Shown: positions 18,519 through 27,933 of the stretch, piece by piece
Layout of the letters: each line of letters begins with the position of its first letter
How positions within the stretch are numbered: the stretch's first letter is position 1
From: Paracoccus marinus
GTDB taxonomy: Bacteria > Pseudomonadota > Alphaproteobacteria > Rhodobacterales > Rhodobacteraceae
Reading direction: 5' to 3'
Length of the DNA: 64,000 nucleotides
Assembly (NCBI RefSeq): GCF_007018965.1
Contig: NZ_VJYZ01000023.1
Location: forward strand, 62,001 to 126,000
Program-made: the position numbers and the translations under genes
The notes under the pieces: generated by a model
What the model saw: only the letters and a program-made list of their open reading frames with translations
Database searches by the model: none
What the model was told of the DNA's origin: nothing

Positions 18519-19397
18519 ATGACACAGTCCGACCTTCTGCAACCGGGGTGGAGCAGTCGTTTCCAGACGGTGAACGGCGTCAACCTGCACGTGGTCGAGG
18601 CGGGTCCGACCACCGGTCGCCCGGTGATCCTGCTGCACGGGTTCCCCGAGTTCTGGTGGGCGTGGCGCAGGCAGATCCAGCCGCTGGCGGATGCGGGCTT
18701 TCGCGTCATCGTGCCGGACATGCGCGGCTACAACCTCAGCGAGGCGCCGGGCGCGCTGCGCGACTATCACCTCGACACGCTGGCCTGCGACGTGACGGCG
18801 CTCGGCTCGGCAATGGGGCTCGACCGCTTCGACCTCGTGGCCCACGACTGGGGCGGGGTCGTCGCGTGGCGAGTCGCGGCCCGCGATCCCCACCGCGTGC
18901 GTCGGCTGGTGGTGATGGACGCGCCCCATCCCGACATCTTCGCCGGGCAGATCCTGCGCCATCCGGGGCAGGCGCTTCGCAGCACCTACGCGATGTTCTT
19001 CCAGCTGCCGTGGCTGCCCGAGGCGGCGCTGTCGGCCTTTGACTTCGCCGGGCTGCGCCGGATGATGACGGGCACCGCGCGTCCCGGCGTCTTCAGCCGC
19101 GCCGACATGGACCACTATGTCGAGGCGTGGGAGCGGCCGGGCCGGTTCACGGCGATGCTGAACTATTACCGCGCGCTGCGGGAACGGCACCCGGGCCGCC
19201 CGGACCGGATCGCGGTGCCGACGCTGATCCTGTGGGGCAGCCGCGACAGCGCGCTGGCGGTCCACGTCGCCCGCGCGAGTCTCGGGCAGTGCGACGCGGG
19301 CCGGCTTGAGGTGATCGAGGGCGCGACCCACTGGGTGCAGCACGAGGAGCCGGCGCGCGTTCTTGACCTGACGCTCGCGCATCTGCGCGCGGGCTGA
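18519..19397 (+). CDS. Alpha/beta hydrolase, epoxide-hydrolase-like
   Basis: 292 residues from ATG 18519. The oxyanion-hole motif LLHGFPEFWWAWRRQI (about 35-50), then PDMRGYNLS, the nucleophile elbow VAHDWGGVVAW with Asp as nucleophile, and a C-terminal GATHWVQHEEP with the catalytic histidine make this a member of the epoxide hydrolase/haloalkane dehalogenase branch. The HGFPE motif and the Asp nucleophile favour epoxide hydrolase. It is cytoplasmic, with no signal peptide. It is divergent from the SEL1 gene with a 186-base gap, and nothing near it names a substrate. Confidence 0.85.
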   Translation: MTQSDLLQPGWSSRFQTVNGVNLHVVEAGPTTGRPVILLHGFPEFWWAWRRQIQPLADAGFRVIVPDMRGYNLSEAPGALRDYHLDTLACDVTALGSAMGLDRFDLVAHDWGGVVAWRVAARDPHRVRRLVVMDAPHPDIFAGQILRHPGQALRSTYAMFFQLPWLPEAALSAFDFAGLRRMMTGTARPGVFSRADMDHYVEAWERPGRFTAMLNYYRALRERHPGRPDRIAVPTLILWGSRDSALAVHVARASLGQCDAGRLEVIEGATHWVQHEEPARVLDLTLAHLRAG

Positions 19398-19422
19398 GGC
19401 CGCGGGGGATAAAGACGCCGGG

Positions 19423-20046
19423 TCAGGCGCGCCGTTGCACCGGGCGCGCGGGGTTGCCCGCGACCGTCGCGCCGGGGGCCACGTCGCGGGTCACGACAGC
19501 GCCCGCGCCAATGATCGCGCCGTCCCCCACCGTGACGCCGGGCAGGACGATCGCCGCCGCGCCGATCCAGACATCCGCGCCGATCCTGATCGGGCGCCCG
19601 GATTCGACGCCCGCCGCGCGGCGGGCCGGGTCGCGCGGGTGGTCGGCGGTCAGCACCTGCACCGCCGGTCCGATCTGCGTGCGCGCGCCGACCCGGATCT
19701 CGGCCACGTCCAGAAACACGCAGTTGTAGTTCAGGAAGCACCCCGGCTCGAAATGGATGTGGCGGCCGAAATCGACGAAGAACGGCGGCCGGATCACCGC
19801 GCCGTTCCAAGTGCCCAGCAGTTCGGTCAGCACCGCCCGCCGCGCGTCGTCCACCGGCCCGTCCACCGACCCGGCGAGTTGCTGTGCCAGCCGCTGGGCG
19901 CGGGCGCGCATCGCGACCAGTTCCGGGTCGCTCGCGTCGTAGTCGAGGCCCGCGATCATCCGGTCGTACTGCCGGTCGTGCTGGCGGTCATCCTGCCGGC
20001 CATCCTGCCGGTCGTGCTGGCTCGTCGTCGTCTCGGTCATCCGCAT
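19423..20046 (-). CDS. Sugar O-acetyltransferase (maltose/galactoside acetyltransferase type)
   Basis: 207 residues from ATG 20046 (an ATG six bases later is equally served by AAAGGA upstream). It belongs to the left-handed beta-helix hexapeptide-repeat acyltransferases: [44 protein letters not shown] and [12 protein letters not shown]-like turns, preceded by the maltose acetyltransferase helical cap ([14 protein letters not shown]) and [20 protein letters not shown] with the catalytic histidine in TADHPRDP. It uses acetyl-CoA. The first 25 residues are an odd run of DRQ repeats made by short tandem DNA repeats at about 19975-20030. It is divergent from and nearly abuts the AI-2E transporter gene. 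Confidence 0.88.
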   Translation of the reverse strand: MRMTETTTSQHDRQDGRQDDRQHDRQYDRMIAGLDYDASDPELVAMRARAQRLAQQLAGSVDGPVDDARRAVLTELLGTWNGAVIRPPFFVDFGRHIHFEPGCFLNYNCVFLDVAEIRVGARTQIGPAVQVLTADHPRDPARRAAGVESGRPIRIGADVWIGAAAIVLPGVTVGDGAIIGAGAVVTRDVAPGATVAGNPARPVQRRA

Positions 20047-20104
20047 GGTCCTTTCGGCCGCCCCGCCCGCGCCAAGCTTGCGCCGCCGCGGGGGCCGGGG
20101 CAAC

Positions 20105-21283
20105 ATGCCGGCGGTCAACGCCGGAATCCTTGCCATGCTGGTCGTCCTGAACCGTCGGATCCTGGTGGCGGCGGCGCTTGCCGTCGTCGCGGTCCTGTAT
20201 GCGCGCCATCTTGGCCCGGTGCTGCTGCCGTTCGTGCTGGGCGCGGCGCTGGCCTATTTCCTCGACCCGCTGGCCGACCGGCTGGAACGGATGCGGCTGT
20301 CGCGCGCGGGCGCGGTCGGGATCATCGTGCTTGCGATGATGTCGCTGATCGCGGCGGCGGTGCTGCTGCTTCTGCCGACGCTCCTGGGCCAGATCCGGCA
20401 GGCGGTCGAGGCGCTGCCGAACGCGGTCCGCAACGGCTTCGACCTGCTGATGGCGCGCTTTCCCGAGATGATGGAAGACGGCGGCTTCCTGCGCCAGATC
20501 CTGTCCGAGGTGACCGAGCGCATCCGCCAAAGCGCGCTCGCGATGCTGGGAGGCACGCTCAGCACCGTCATCAGCGCGGTGACGGCGGGGTTCCTGTTCG
20601 TGGCGACGATCACCGTCACGATCTACCTGCTTTACGACTGGGACCGGCTGGTGCGGGGCGTGGACCGGCGGCTGCCGCACCGCCACGCGCCGATGGTCCG
20701 GCGGGTCGCGGGCGACATCGACGACGTGCTGACCGGGTTCGTGCGCGGGCAGGTGATCGTCGGCGCGTTGCTCGCCACGTTCTATTCCACGATCCTGATG
20801 GCCATCGGCCTCAACTACGGGCTGCTGATCGGGCTGGCGGCGGGGATCCTGAACTTCATCCCCTACCTGGGCTCGTTCTCGGGCTTCATCCTGGCGACCG
20901 GGGTGGCGCTGGTGCAGTTCTGGGGCGACTGGGGCCGGGTCGCGCTGGTGGGCGTCATCTTCGTCGCCGGCCAGATCATCGAGGGCAACATCGTCACCCC
21001 CCGGATCGTGGGCGATTCCGTCAAGCTGCATCCGGTGTGGATGCTGCTGGCGCTGGCCAGCGGCGGGGCGCTGTTCGGGTTCGCGGGGCTGCTGCTCGCC
21101 GTGCCGGTGGCGGCGTCGCTAGGGGTGATCGTGCGCTATGTCGATGCGCTGTACCTGGTCAAGCTGCGCCGCGAGGCGCGCGAGCGGGGCGAGGCCGGGG
21201 CCGCCGCCGGGGCGGACGCTGCGGCCGACGGCGGGGCCGTGTGGCAGTCGCCGCTGAAGCGGCGGACGCGGCGGCGGCGCTGA
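20105..21283 (+). CDS. AI-2E family (PerM-like) membrane transporter
   Basis: About 392 residues from ATG 20105; ATG 20135 is an alternative. Seven to eight hydrophobic helices are arranged as in the AI-2E exporter/PerM family: a pair of N-terminal helices, [16 protein letters not shown], a central soluble part, then [23 protein letters not shown] and the C-terminal block [22 protein letters not shown], which is the most conserved family motif. Members export small molecules, or exchange ions, across the inner membrane; the substrate here is unknown. The C-terminus is an Ala/Gly then Arg-rich tail. Confidence 0.85.
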   Translation: MPAVNAGILAMLVVLNRRILVAAALAVVAVLYARHLGPVLLPFVLGAALAYFLDPLADRLERMRLSRAGAVGIIVLAMMSLIAAAVLLLLPTLLGQIRQAVEALPNAVRNGFDLLMARFPEMMEDGGFLRQILSEVTERIRQSALAMLGGTLSTVISAVTAGFLFVATITVTIYLLYDWDRLVRGVDRRLPHRHAPMVRRVAGDIDDVLTGFVRGQVIVGALLATFYSTILMAIGLNYGLLIGLAAGILNFIPYLGSFSGFILATGVALVQFWGDWGRVALVGVIFVAGQIIEGNIVTPRIVGDSVKLHPVWMLLALASGGALFGFAGLLLAVPVAASLGVIVRYVDALYLVKLRREARERGEAGAAAGADAAADGGAVWQSPLKRRTRRRR

Positions 21284-21405
21284 TGGGGCGGTCACCCGGC
21301 TGACCCGATCGTTCCGCGGTACACGTCATCTTGTTGGTCCGTTCCCCGGAACGGGCGCGGCCGCACGGCGTTCGACAGCGAAACGCTGACCGAAAGGCCC
21401 TGTCC

Positions 21406-22326
21406 ATGCCCGCAGACGATAAGACCGATCCCGTCGCCCCGCCCTACCGTTCCGGCGCGATCAAGGACCCGCGGCTGCCGCTGAACCCCTATTCCGACGA
21501 CGAGCAGCCCTGGCCGGGGCTGGCGGGCAAGATGGACCCGCAGCCCGACCATGGCGAGACGAGCTACAAGGGCCACGACCGGCTCGCGGGCAAGCGCGCG
21601 CTGGTCACCGGCGGCGACAGTGGCATCGGCCGCGCGGCGGCCATCGCCTTTGCCCGTGAAGGCGCCGACGTGGCGATCTGCTTTCACCCCGACGAGGAAC
21701 CCGACGCCCGCGCCGTGATCGAGCTGATCGAGGCCGAGGGCCGGCGCGCCGTGTCCCTGCCCGCCGACCTTCGCGACGAGGCGGCGGCGCGCAAGGTCGT
21801 CGACGACGCCGTGGCCCAGCTTGGCGGGATCGAGGTGCTGGTCCTGAACGCCGGCCGCCAGCAAACCCAGGACTCCATCGCCGACATCACGTCGGACGCG
21901 TTCGACGCCACGATGAAGACCAACATCTACGCCCCGTTCTGGATGACGCAACAGGCGTTGCCGTCGATGAAGAAGGGCGCGTCGATCATCGTCACCTCGT
22001 CGGTGCAGGCGTTCTCGCCCTCGGCGCACCTGCTCGACTATGCGATGACCAAGGCGGCCGACCGTGCCTTCGCGCAGGCGCTGGCCAAGCAGCTGGCCCC
22101 CAAGGGCATCCGCGTGAACGCCGTGGCGCCCGGGCCGTTCTGGACTGCGCTGCAGGTGTCAGGCGGGCAGCCCAAGAAGAAACTGCCCGAGTTCGGGTCC
22201 GACAGCCCGATGGGCCGCGCGGGCCAGCCGGTCGAGATCGCGCCCGTCTATGTCCTGCTGGCGAGCGACGAGGCGAGCTACATCACCGGCGAGGTCTATG
22301 CCGCGACGGGCGGCAGCGGCACCTGA
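21406..22326 (+). CDS. SDR-family oxidoreductase (YghA/YhdF type)
   Basis: 306 residues from ATG 21406 with AAAGG eight bases upstream. A long N-terminal tail before the Rossmann fold (PLNPYSDDEQPWPGLAGKMDP) is typical of the YghA/GSP39 branch. The fold has TGGDSGIGRA (NAD(P)-binding), LNAGR, SSVQAF and active-site DYAMTKAA with Tyr and Lys; GEVYAATGG closes it. It probably reduces an aldehyde or sugar with NADPH in the cytoplasm. Members are often stress-induced. It stands alone and is followed by a strong hairpin. Confidence 0.88.
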   Translation: MPADDKTDPVAPPYRSGAIKDPRLPLNPYSDDEQPWPGLAGKMDPQPDHGETSYKGHDRLAGKRALVTGGDSGIGRAAAIAFAREGADVAICFHPDEEPDARAVIELIEAEGRRAVSLPADLRDEAAARKVVDDAVAQLGGIEVLVLNAGRQQTQDSIADITSDAFDATMKTNIYAPFWMTQQALPSMKKGASIIVTSSVQAFSPSAHLLDYAMTKAADRAFAQALAKQLAPKGIRVNAVAPGPFWTALQVSGGQPKKKLPEFGSDSPMGRAGQPVEIAPVYVLLASDEASYITGEVYAATGGSGT

Positions 22327-22371
22327 GCCGCGCAGCCGGTCGCCCGGGCATTGCCGCCCGGCGCAGGCCAC

Positions 22372-22402
22372 GCGAGCGCGCCCGGCGTCCAGGCGCGCTC
22401 GC
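22372..22402 (+). terminator. Hairpin after the SDR gene
   Basis: A perfect 11-bp stem, GCGAGCGCGCC with GGCGCGCTCGC, and a 9-base loop begins 46 bases after the SDR stop. A C-rich stretch with only two thymines follows, so termination may depend on Rho or on the stem alone. Confidence 0.55.
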
Positions 22403-22477
22403 CCCCCCCTTCTACCCCCGCGGGCGGCGATATGACGCGGGCCTCCGGGCTGGACAACGGGGCCCCGCAACCGCACT

Positions 22478-22496
22478 CTTTTCCCGACCGGAAAAG
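22478..22496 (+). promoter_or_regulatory. Small hairpin just ahead of the cydA ribosome site
   Basis: CTTTTCC-CGACC-GGAAAAG is a perfect 7-bp stem ending four bases before GCGAGGACG, the ribosome binding site of cydA. It could influence translation start. No FNR-type box (TTGAT-N4-ATCAA) is visible in the 180-base gap. Confidence 0.4.
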
Positions 22497-22507
22497 GTGC
22501 GAGGACG

Positions 22508-23938
22508 ATGCTTGAACAGCTTGACGCCGTGCTGCTGGCTCGCCTGCAGTTCGCCTTCACGATGTCATTCCACATCGTGTTCCCGTCCTTCACCATCGGC
22601 CTTGCAAGCTTCATCGCGGTGCTCGAGACGCTGTGGCTCATCACCAACCGCGAGGTTTACCACAACCTGCTGAAATACTGGATGCGGGTGTTCGCCATCG
22701 CCTTCGGGATGGGCGTCGTGTCGGGCATCGTCATGTCCTACCAGTTCGGCACCAACTGGTCGCGGTTCAGCGAGCTTGCGGGGCCGGTGGTCGGGCCGCT
22801 GATGGCATACGAGGTGATGACGGCGTTCTTCCTTGAGGCCGGGTTCCTGGGCGTCATGCTGTTCGGGACCGACCGCGTCGGGCGCGGCCTGCACGCATTC
22901 GCCACCTACGCGGTCGCGGTGGGCACGCTGATCTCGGCGTTCTGGATCCTGTCGGTCAACAGCTGGATGCAGACCCCGCAAGGCCACATCGTGGACGAGA
23001 CGGGCCGGATCCTGCCGGGCGACTGGTGGGCGATCATCTTCAACCCCTCGCTGCCCTACCGGCTGGTCCACATGGTGCTGGCCGCCTATCTCACCACCGC
23101 GCTGGTGGTGGGGGCCTGCGCCGCGTGGCACATGCTGCGCCGCCGCGCGCAGGACGAAAGCCGCGTCATGTTCTCGATGGCGATGTGGATGCTGCTGCTG
23201 GTCGCGCCGATCCAGATCTTCGCGGGCGACCAGCACGGGCTGAACACGCTGGAACACCAGCCGGGCAAGGTCATGGCGATGGAGGGGCATTTCGAAAGCC
23301 ATCCCGACGGCGCGCCGCTGTACCTGTTCGGCCTGCCCAACATGGAAACCGGGACGCTGGACCACGCGATCGGCATCCCCAGGCTCGGCTCGCTGATCCT
23401 CAAGCACGACATGAACGCGCCGATGGCGGGGCTGGACAGCGTGCCGCGCGAGATGTGGCCGCCGGTGCCGGTGGTGTTCTGGTCGTTCCGGCTGATGGTC
23501 GGGATCGGGCTTGCGATGCTGGCACTGGGGCTCTTCAGCGGCCTCGCGCGGCTGAAAGGCAGGCTTTACGACTGGCGCTGGCTGCACCGCGCGGCGTTCG
23601 TGATGGGCCCGGCCGGGTTCGTGGCGGTCCTTGCCGGCTGGGTCACGACCGAGGTCGGGCGACAGCCCTTCGTCGTCTACGGCGTTCTGCGCACGGCGGA
23701 CGCGGTGTCGCCGGTCGCGGCGCCCGCCGTCGGCGCGTCGCTGCTGGCCTTCATCGCCGTCTATACGGCGGTGTTCATGGCCGGCACGCTTTACATGCTG
23801 CGGATCATGGCCCGCCCGCCCCACGACCACGAGCCGGGTCCGTCGCGCGACGTGCCGCAGCGCGCCGCCGGGATCACGCCCGGCGGGGCGATGGCCGCGA
23901 CGGGCGCGCCAGGCGACGCGAAAGGGGGCCGCCGATGA
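22508..23938 (+). CDS. cydA: Cytochrome bd ubiquinol oxidase subunit I
   Basis: 476 residues, short Q-loop type. Nine transmembrane helices; the N-terminus RLQFAFTMSFHIVFPSF carries the conserved heme-ligand histidine (His22), and the quinol site region and GWVTTEVGRQPF follow. The usual GRQPW is GRQPF here. Subunit I binds hemes b558, b595 and d and oxidises ubiquinol, reducing oxygen to water at high affinity in the inner membrane; such CIO-like versions are often cyanide-tolerant. A good ribosome site (GAGGA) precedes the ATG. cydB follows by ATGA overlap. Confidence 0.95.
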   Translation: MLEQLDAVLLARLQFAFTMSFHIVFPSFTIGLASFIAVLETLWLITNREVYHNLLKYWMRVFAIAFGMGVVSGIVMSYQFGTNWSRFSELAGPVVGPLMAYEVMTAFFLEAGFLGVMLFGTDRVGRGLHAFATYAVAVGTLISAFWILSVNSWMQTPQGHIVDETGRILPGDWWAIIFNPSLPYRLVHMVLAAYLTTALVVGACAAWHMLRRRAQDESRVMFSMAMWMLLLVAPIQIFAGDQHGLNTLEHQPGKVMAMEGHFESHPDGAPLYLFGLPNMETGTLDHAIGIPRLGSLILKHDMNAPMAGLDSVPREMWPPVPVVFWSFRLMVGIGLAMLALGLFSGLARLKGRLYDWRWLHRAAFVMGPAGFVAVLAGWVTTEVGRQPFVVYGVLRTADAVSPVAAPAVGASLLAFIAVYTAVFMAGTLYMLRIMARPPHDHEPGPSRDVPQRAAGITPGGAMAATGAPGDAKGGRR

Positions 23939-24948
23939 ACGGGCTGATGCCGATGGACATGACCACGGTGATGGGCTTCATCGTCGTGTTCTCGATCTTC
24001 CTCTATGTCGTCATGGACGGCTTCGACCTTGGCCTTGCGATGCTGTTTCCCCTGGCGCGCCGGGACGACCGCAACACCATGATCAACACCATCGCCCCGG
24101 TCTGGGACGGGAACGAGACGTGGCTCGTCCTGGGCGGCGGGGCGGTGATGGCGGCGTTCCCGACCGCGTACGCGATCCTGCTGCCCGCGCTTTACGCGCC
24201 GATCATGATCATGCTGCTGGGCCTGGTGTTCCGGGGCGTCGCGTTCGAGTTCCGGTTCCGCAGCGCGCGCCGGGCGCGGCTTTGGGACGCGGGCTTCGTC
24301 GGCGGGTCGGTCGCGGCGTCGTTCATGCAGGGCGTGGCGCTGGGCGCGGTCCTGCAGGGCGTGACGGTGGTCGACCGCCAGTACGCGGGCGGCTGGTTCG
24401 AGTGGCTGACCCCGTTCTCGGTCCTGTGCGGGGTCAGCGTGATCGTGGCCTACATGCTGCTGGGCGCGTGCTGGCTCATCATGAAGACCGAAGGGCACCT
24501 GCGCGACGGCGCTTATCGCTGGGCGCGGCTGCTGCTGGTGGCGGTGCTGGCCGCGATCGTGCTGGTCAGCCTGGCCACGCCGTTCCTGCTGGGCACCTAC
24601 TGGGACCGCTGGTTCGCGTGGCCGACGATGGCCTTGACCGCGCCGGTGCCGGTCCTCGTCGCGCTGGTCGCGCTGGCGCTGGTCCGCACGCTGGCGGCGC
24701 GGCGCGACTACTGGCCGTTCCCGCTGGCGCTGGCGCTGTTCGCGCTGTGCTTCCTGGGGCTGGGGGTGTCGGTCTATCCCTACATCGTGCCCGGATCGCT
24801 GACCATCTGGCAGGCCGCCGCGCCCGAAAAGAGCCAGGCGTTCTTCATCGTGGGCGTGGTGCTGCTGATCCCGGTGATCCTGGTCTATACCGGCTATTCC
24901 TACTGGGTGTTCCGCGGCAAGGTCGGCGCGGACGCGGGCTATCACTGA
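23935..24948 (+). CDS. cydB: Cytochrome bd ubiquinol oxidase subunit II
   Basis: 337 residues, multiple transmembrane helices. Recognised by FLYVVMDGFDLGLAMLFPL, then PVWDGNETWLVLGGGAVMAAFP and FEFRFR, all conserved in CydB. It pairs with CydA to stabilise the heme cluster in the inner membrane. Its ATG overlaps the cydA stop and its own stop overlaps the next ATG, so all three are translated together. No cydDC assembly genes lie in the window. Confidence 0.95.
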   Translation: MNGLMPMDMTTVMGFIVVFSIFLYVVMDGFDLGLAMLFPLARRDDRNTMINTIAPVWDGNETWLVLGGGAVMAAFPTAYAILLPALYAPIMIMLLGLVFRGVAFEFRFRSARRARLWDAGFVGGSVAASFMQGVALGAVLQGVTVVDRQYAGGWFEWLTPFSVLCGVSVIVAYMLLGACWLIMKTEGHLRDGAYRWARLLLVAVLAAIVLVSLATPFLLGTYWDRWFAWPTMALTAPVPVLVALVALALVRTLAARRDYWPFPLALALFALCFLGLGVSVYPYIVPGSLTIWQAAAPEKSQAFFIVGVVLLIPVILVYTGYSYWVFRGKVGADAGYH

Positions 24949-25046
24949 TGGGGCGCAAGCTGGCCTGGTTCGTGGCGCTGTACCTGGCGGGGCTGGGGAC
25001 GATCACGGTGGTGGCGGCGGTGCTGCGGTTCTGGATCGGGGCGTGA
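24948..25046 (+). CDS. DUF2474 small subunit of cytochrome bd (CydX-like role)
   Basis: 32 residues starting in the cydB stop (TGATG). Sequence begins MGRKLAWFVALYLAGLG and forms one transmembrane helix with a short positively charged start and WIGA end, the pattern of DUF2474 proteins found after cydAB in proteobacteria. By position and size it should be the small third subunit that stabilises the oxidase, equivalent to CydX in role but not in sequence. It is easily missed because of its length. Confidence 0.85.
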   Translation: MGRKLAWFVALYLAGLGTITVVAAVLRFWIGA

Positions 25047-25174
25047 CCGCCCGAGGCCCCCGCGCCATGCCCCACCCCAAATCCCAAGCCGCGCCGCATT
25101 GACGCCCGGCGCCCGCGGGCGCACACCCGTCGCGAACCGCGAACAGGACCGCGCAAGGACCAGGGGCCGCCGCC

Positions 25175-25789
25175 ATGACCATCCAACTTTACCAGCACGA
25201 CCTGCCCGACGGCCTGGACCTCGGCCCGGTCGTTGCCATAGACACCGAGACGATGGGCCTCGATCCGCGCCGCGACCGGCTGTGCCTCGTGCAGTTGTCG
25301 TCAGGCGACGGGAACGCGCATCTGGTCCAGATCGGGCAGGGCCAGCGCGCGGCGCCGAACCTGACCCGCCTGCTGGCCGACCCGGCCGTCGAAAAGCTGT
25401 TCCACTTTGGCCGCTTCGACATCGCGGCCATGTATCAGGCGTTCGGGGTGCTGACCGCGCCGGTCTGGTGCACCAAGATCGCGTCCAAGATGATCCGCAC
25501 CTTCACCGACCGGCACGGGCTGAAATACCTGCTGAACGACCTCGTCGGCGTGGACGTGTCCAAGCAGCAGCAGACCAGCGACTGGGGGGCCGAGGTGCTG
25601 ACCGACGCGCAGCGGGAATACGCGGCCTCGGACGTGCTTCACCTCCACGCGCTCAAGGCGCAGCTGGAACTGCGGCTCGTGCGCGAGGGGCGGCTGGCGC
25701 TGGCGCAAGCGTGCTTCGACTTTCTGCCCACGCGCGCCCGGCTGGACCTGATGGGCTGGGGGGATGACAACGACATCTTCCGCCACTAG
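25175..25789 (+). CDS. RNase D-like 3'-5' exonuclease domain protein
   Basis: 204 residues containing only the DEDDy exonuclease fold: DTETMGLD (Asp-Glu of ExoI), FHFGRFDIAAM (ExoII) and YAASDVLHLHAL (ExoIII, with Tyr and Asp). The HRDC domains of full-length RNase D are absent, as in the short ribonuclease H-like proteins common in Rhodobacterales and rhizobia. It would trim RNA 3' ends in the cytoplasm using two metal ions. The kdsD gene begins nine bases after its stop, probably in the same transcript. Confidence 0.88.
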   Translation: MTIQLYQHDLPDGLDLGPVVAIDTETMGLDPRRDRLCLVQLSSGDGNAHLVQIGQGQRAAPNLTRLLADPAVEKLFHFGRFDIAAMYQAFGVLTAPVWCTKIASKMIRTFTDRHGLKYLLNDLVGVDVSKQQQTSDWGAEVLTDAQREYAASDVLHLHALKAQLELRLVREGRLALAQACFDFLPTRARLDLMGWGDDNDIFRH

Positions 25790-25798
25790 GTCAGGCGG

Positions 25799-26743
25799 AT
25801 GACCAGTTACCTCGACACCGCCCGCCGGGTGATCCGCACCGAAGCCGATGCGCTCGCCCTTCTGGAACAGTCGCTCGGCGCCCCGTTCGAGGCGGCGGTG
25901 GGCGTGATCCTTGCCGCCACCGGGCGCGTGGTCGTGTCGGGCATGGGCAAGTCGGGCCATGTCGGGCGCAAGATCGCGGCGACGCTGGCCAGCACCGGCA
26001 CGCCCGCGCAGTTCGTCCACCCGGCCGAGGCGTCGCACGGCGACCTTGGCATGGTGACCCGCGGCGACGTGGCGCTGGTCCTGTCCAACAGCGGCGAGAC
26101 GCCTGAAATCGCCGATATCGTGGCCCACACCCGCCGCTTCGCGATCCCCCTGATCGGCGTCGCGGGGCGCGAGGGGTCCACCCTGCTGCGCCAGTCCGAC
26201 GTGGCGCTGCTGCTGCCGCAGGCGCCCGAGGCGTGCGGCACCGGCATCGTGCCCACCAGTTCCACCACCATGACGCTGGCGCTTGGCGACGCGCTGGCCG
26301 TGGCGCTGATGGAACATCGCCGCTTCACGCCCGAACATTTCCGCACCTTCCACCCCGGCGGCAAGCTGGGGGCGCGGCTGGCGACCGTGGCCGACCTGAT
26401 GCACGCCGAGATGCCGCTGGTCGCCGAGGCGACCCCCATGACCGAGGCGCTGCTGACCATCAGCCGCACCGGCTTCGGCGTCACCGGCGTCGCGGACGCC
26501 GATGGCCGCCTGGCCGGCATCATCACCGACGGCGACCTGCGCCGGCACATGGACGGGCTGTTGGGTCATTCCGCGGCCGAGGTGATGACCCGCGACCCGC
26601 GCACCATCTCGCCCGACGCGCTGGCCGAGGCGGCGCTGGCGCAGATGCAGGACAGCAAGATCACCACGCTTTTCGCCGTGCGCGAGGGGCGGCCGGTCGG
26701 CATCCTGCACATCCACGACTGCCTGCGCGCCGGGATCGCCTGA
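25799..26743 (+). CDS. kdsD: Arabinose-5-phosphate isomerase (KpsF/GutQ family)
   Basis: 314 residues: a SIS domain (about 25-165, GMGKSGHVGRKIAATLASTG and LVLSNSGETPEI) and a pair of CBS domains (about 200-314). It converts ribulose 5-phosphate to arabinose 5-phosphate, the first step of KDO synthesis for LPS, in the cytoplasm. It heads the lptCAB block, a linkage conserved in alphaproteobacteria; its stop overlaps the lptC ATG. Confidence 0.93.
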   Translation: MTSYLDTARRVIRTEADALALLEQSLGAPFEAAVGVILAATGRVVVSGMGKSGHVGRKIAATLASTGTPAQFVHPAEASHGDLGMVTRGDVALVLSNSGETPEIADIVAHTRRFAIPLIGVAGREGSTLLRQSDVALLLPQAPEACGTGIVPTSSTTMTLALGDALAVALMEHRRFTPEHFRTFHPGGKLGARLATVADLMHAEMPLVAEATPMTEALLTISRTGFGVTGVADADGRLAGIITDGDLRRHMDGLLGHSAAEVMTRDPRTISPDALAEAALAQMQDSKITTLFAVREGRPVGILHIHDCLRAGIA

Positions 26744-27321
26744 TGCGCAGCGCGGGCCGCCTGCGCAGCCGGGTCGTCCGCGCGCTGCGGGTCCTGCTGC
26801 CGCTGGCGGCGCTGGGCGTCCTGTCGATGCTGTTCCTGCTGGCGCGCAGCCCCTCGCCCGAGACGGCGATCCCGTATGTCGAAGGGGACGGCGCCGACCT
26901 TGCGCGCCGCACCGGGATGACCGCGCCGCGCTTCGCGGGCGTCAGCGCCGACGGCGCGCGCGTCACGCTGAGCGCCGCGCGCGCCGATCCCGCCGGCACT
27001 GACGGCCGGGCCGAGGATCTGGCGCTGGAATGGCAGGCCGACGGCGTGACCGCGCGCGTCCGCGCCGGGTCGGGCGCGGTCGAAGGCGGGCTGATCCGGC
27101 TGGACGGCGGGGCCGAGATGACCACCTCGACCGGGTGGACGCTGAGCGCGCCGGGGTTCGCCGCCGACACCGCGGCGGGCCGCATCACCTCGCCCGGCGC
27201 GGTGCGCGTGACCGCGCCTTTCGGCACGCTCGACGCGGGCGGCATGGACCTTGCCCGCGCCGAAAACGGCGATCACGTTCTTGATTTGAAGGGCCGGGTG
27301 CGTCTGCTATATCGCCCCTGA
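26743..27321 (+). CDS. lptC: LPS export ABC transporter periplasmic protein LptC
   Basis: 192 residues. One N-terminal transmembrane helix (about 14-36) and a periplasmic beta-jellyroll with TSTGWTLSAPGFAADTAAGRI. It passes LPS from the LptBFG complex in the inner membrane to LptA. The ATG overlaps the kdsD stop (TGATG). Sequence conservation in LptC is low; the call rests on layout and on the flanking kdsD and lptA. Confidence 0.88.
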   Translation: MRSAGRLRSRVVRALRVLLPLAALGVLSMLFLLARSPSPETAIPYVEGDGADLARRTGMTAPRFAGVSADGARVTLSAARADPAGTDGRAEDLALEWQADGVTARVRAGSGAVEGGLIRLDGGAEMTTSTGWTLSAPGFAADTAAGRITSPGAVRVTAPFGTLDAGGMDLARAENGDHVLDLKGRVRLLYRP

Positions 27322-27411
27322 CCGGGGCCTGACCCCGCGCCCGACCCCTGTCGCCGACCCGAGCCTCACCCGTTCCCGACCCGTATCCGACCCGACCCCC
27401 GCGCAAGAAGG

Positions 27412-27933
27412 ATGGCCGCCGTGCCGCTGCAGACATTCCGCGCCTCGAGCCTGTTTCTGCTGCTGGCCGCGGCCCTCGCCGCCGGGGTCCCGCTGGCCAC
27501 GCCCGCCGCCGCCCAGTCGGTGGCGTTCGGCCAGTCCGCCGACACCGACGCGCCGGTCCAGGTCGAGGCCGACAGCCTCAAGGTCAACCAGACCACCGGC
27601 GAGGCGACCTTCACCGGCAACGTGGTGATCGGCCAAGGCGAGATGCGCCTGTCGGCGGGCGAGGTCACGGTCGTCTATGCGGGCGAGGGGAACCAGCGCA
27701 TCAGCAGCCTGCGCGCGACCGGCGGCGTGACCCTGGTCAACGGCCCGGACGCGGCCGAAGCCAGCGAAGCCGCCTACGACGTGGAAGCCGGCACCGTCGC
27801 GCTGTCGGGCGACGTGGTGCTGACGCAGGGGCAGAACGTTCTGTCGGGCCAGCAGGCCAGCATCGACCTGAACAGCGGCGCCGCGACCGTGGCGGGCCGG
27901 GTCCGCACCGTGCTGCAACCCGGCACGAACTGA
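27412..27933 (+). CDS. lptA: Lipopolysaccharide transport periplasmic protein LptA
   Basis: 173 residues with a signal peptide (about 1-33, ending ATPAAAQ-S). The OstA/LptA jellyroll shows [23 protein letters not shown] and a later repeat of the same strand pattern. It forms the periplasmic bridge that carries LPS to the outer membrane. The 90-base gap from lptC is filled by degenerate CCGACCC repeats. Its stop overlaps the lptB ATG. Confidence 0.92.
   Translation: MAAVPLQTFRASSLFLLLAAALAAGVPLATPAAAQSVAFGQSADTDAPVQVEADSLKVNQTTGEATFTGNVVIGQGEMRLSAGEVTVVYAGEGNQRISSLRATGGVTLVNGPDAAEASEAAYDVEAGTVALSGDVVLTQGQNVLSGQQASIDLNSGAATVAGRVRTVLQPGTN

Noticed and set aside
18333-19382. N-terminal extension of the SEL1 protein to 1173 residues
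   Set aside because: The extra part is antisense to the epoxide-hydrolase-like gene. The ATG at 18332 has a signal peptide and a ribosome site.
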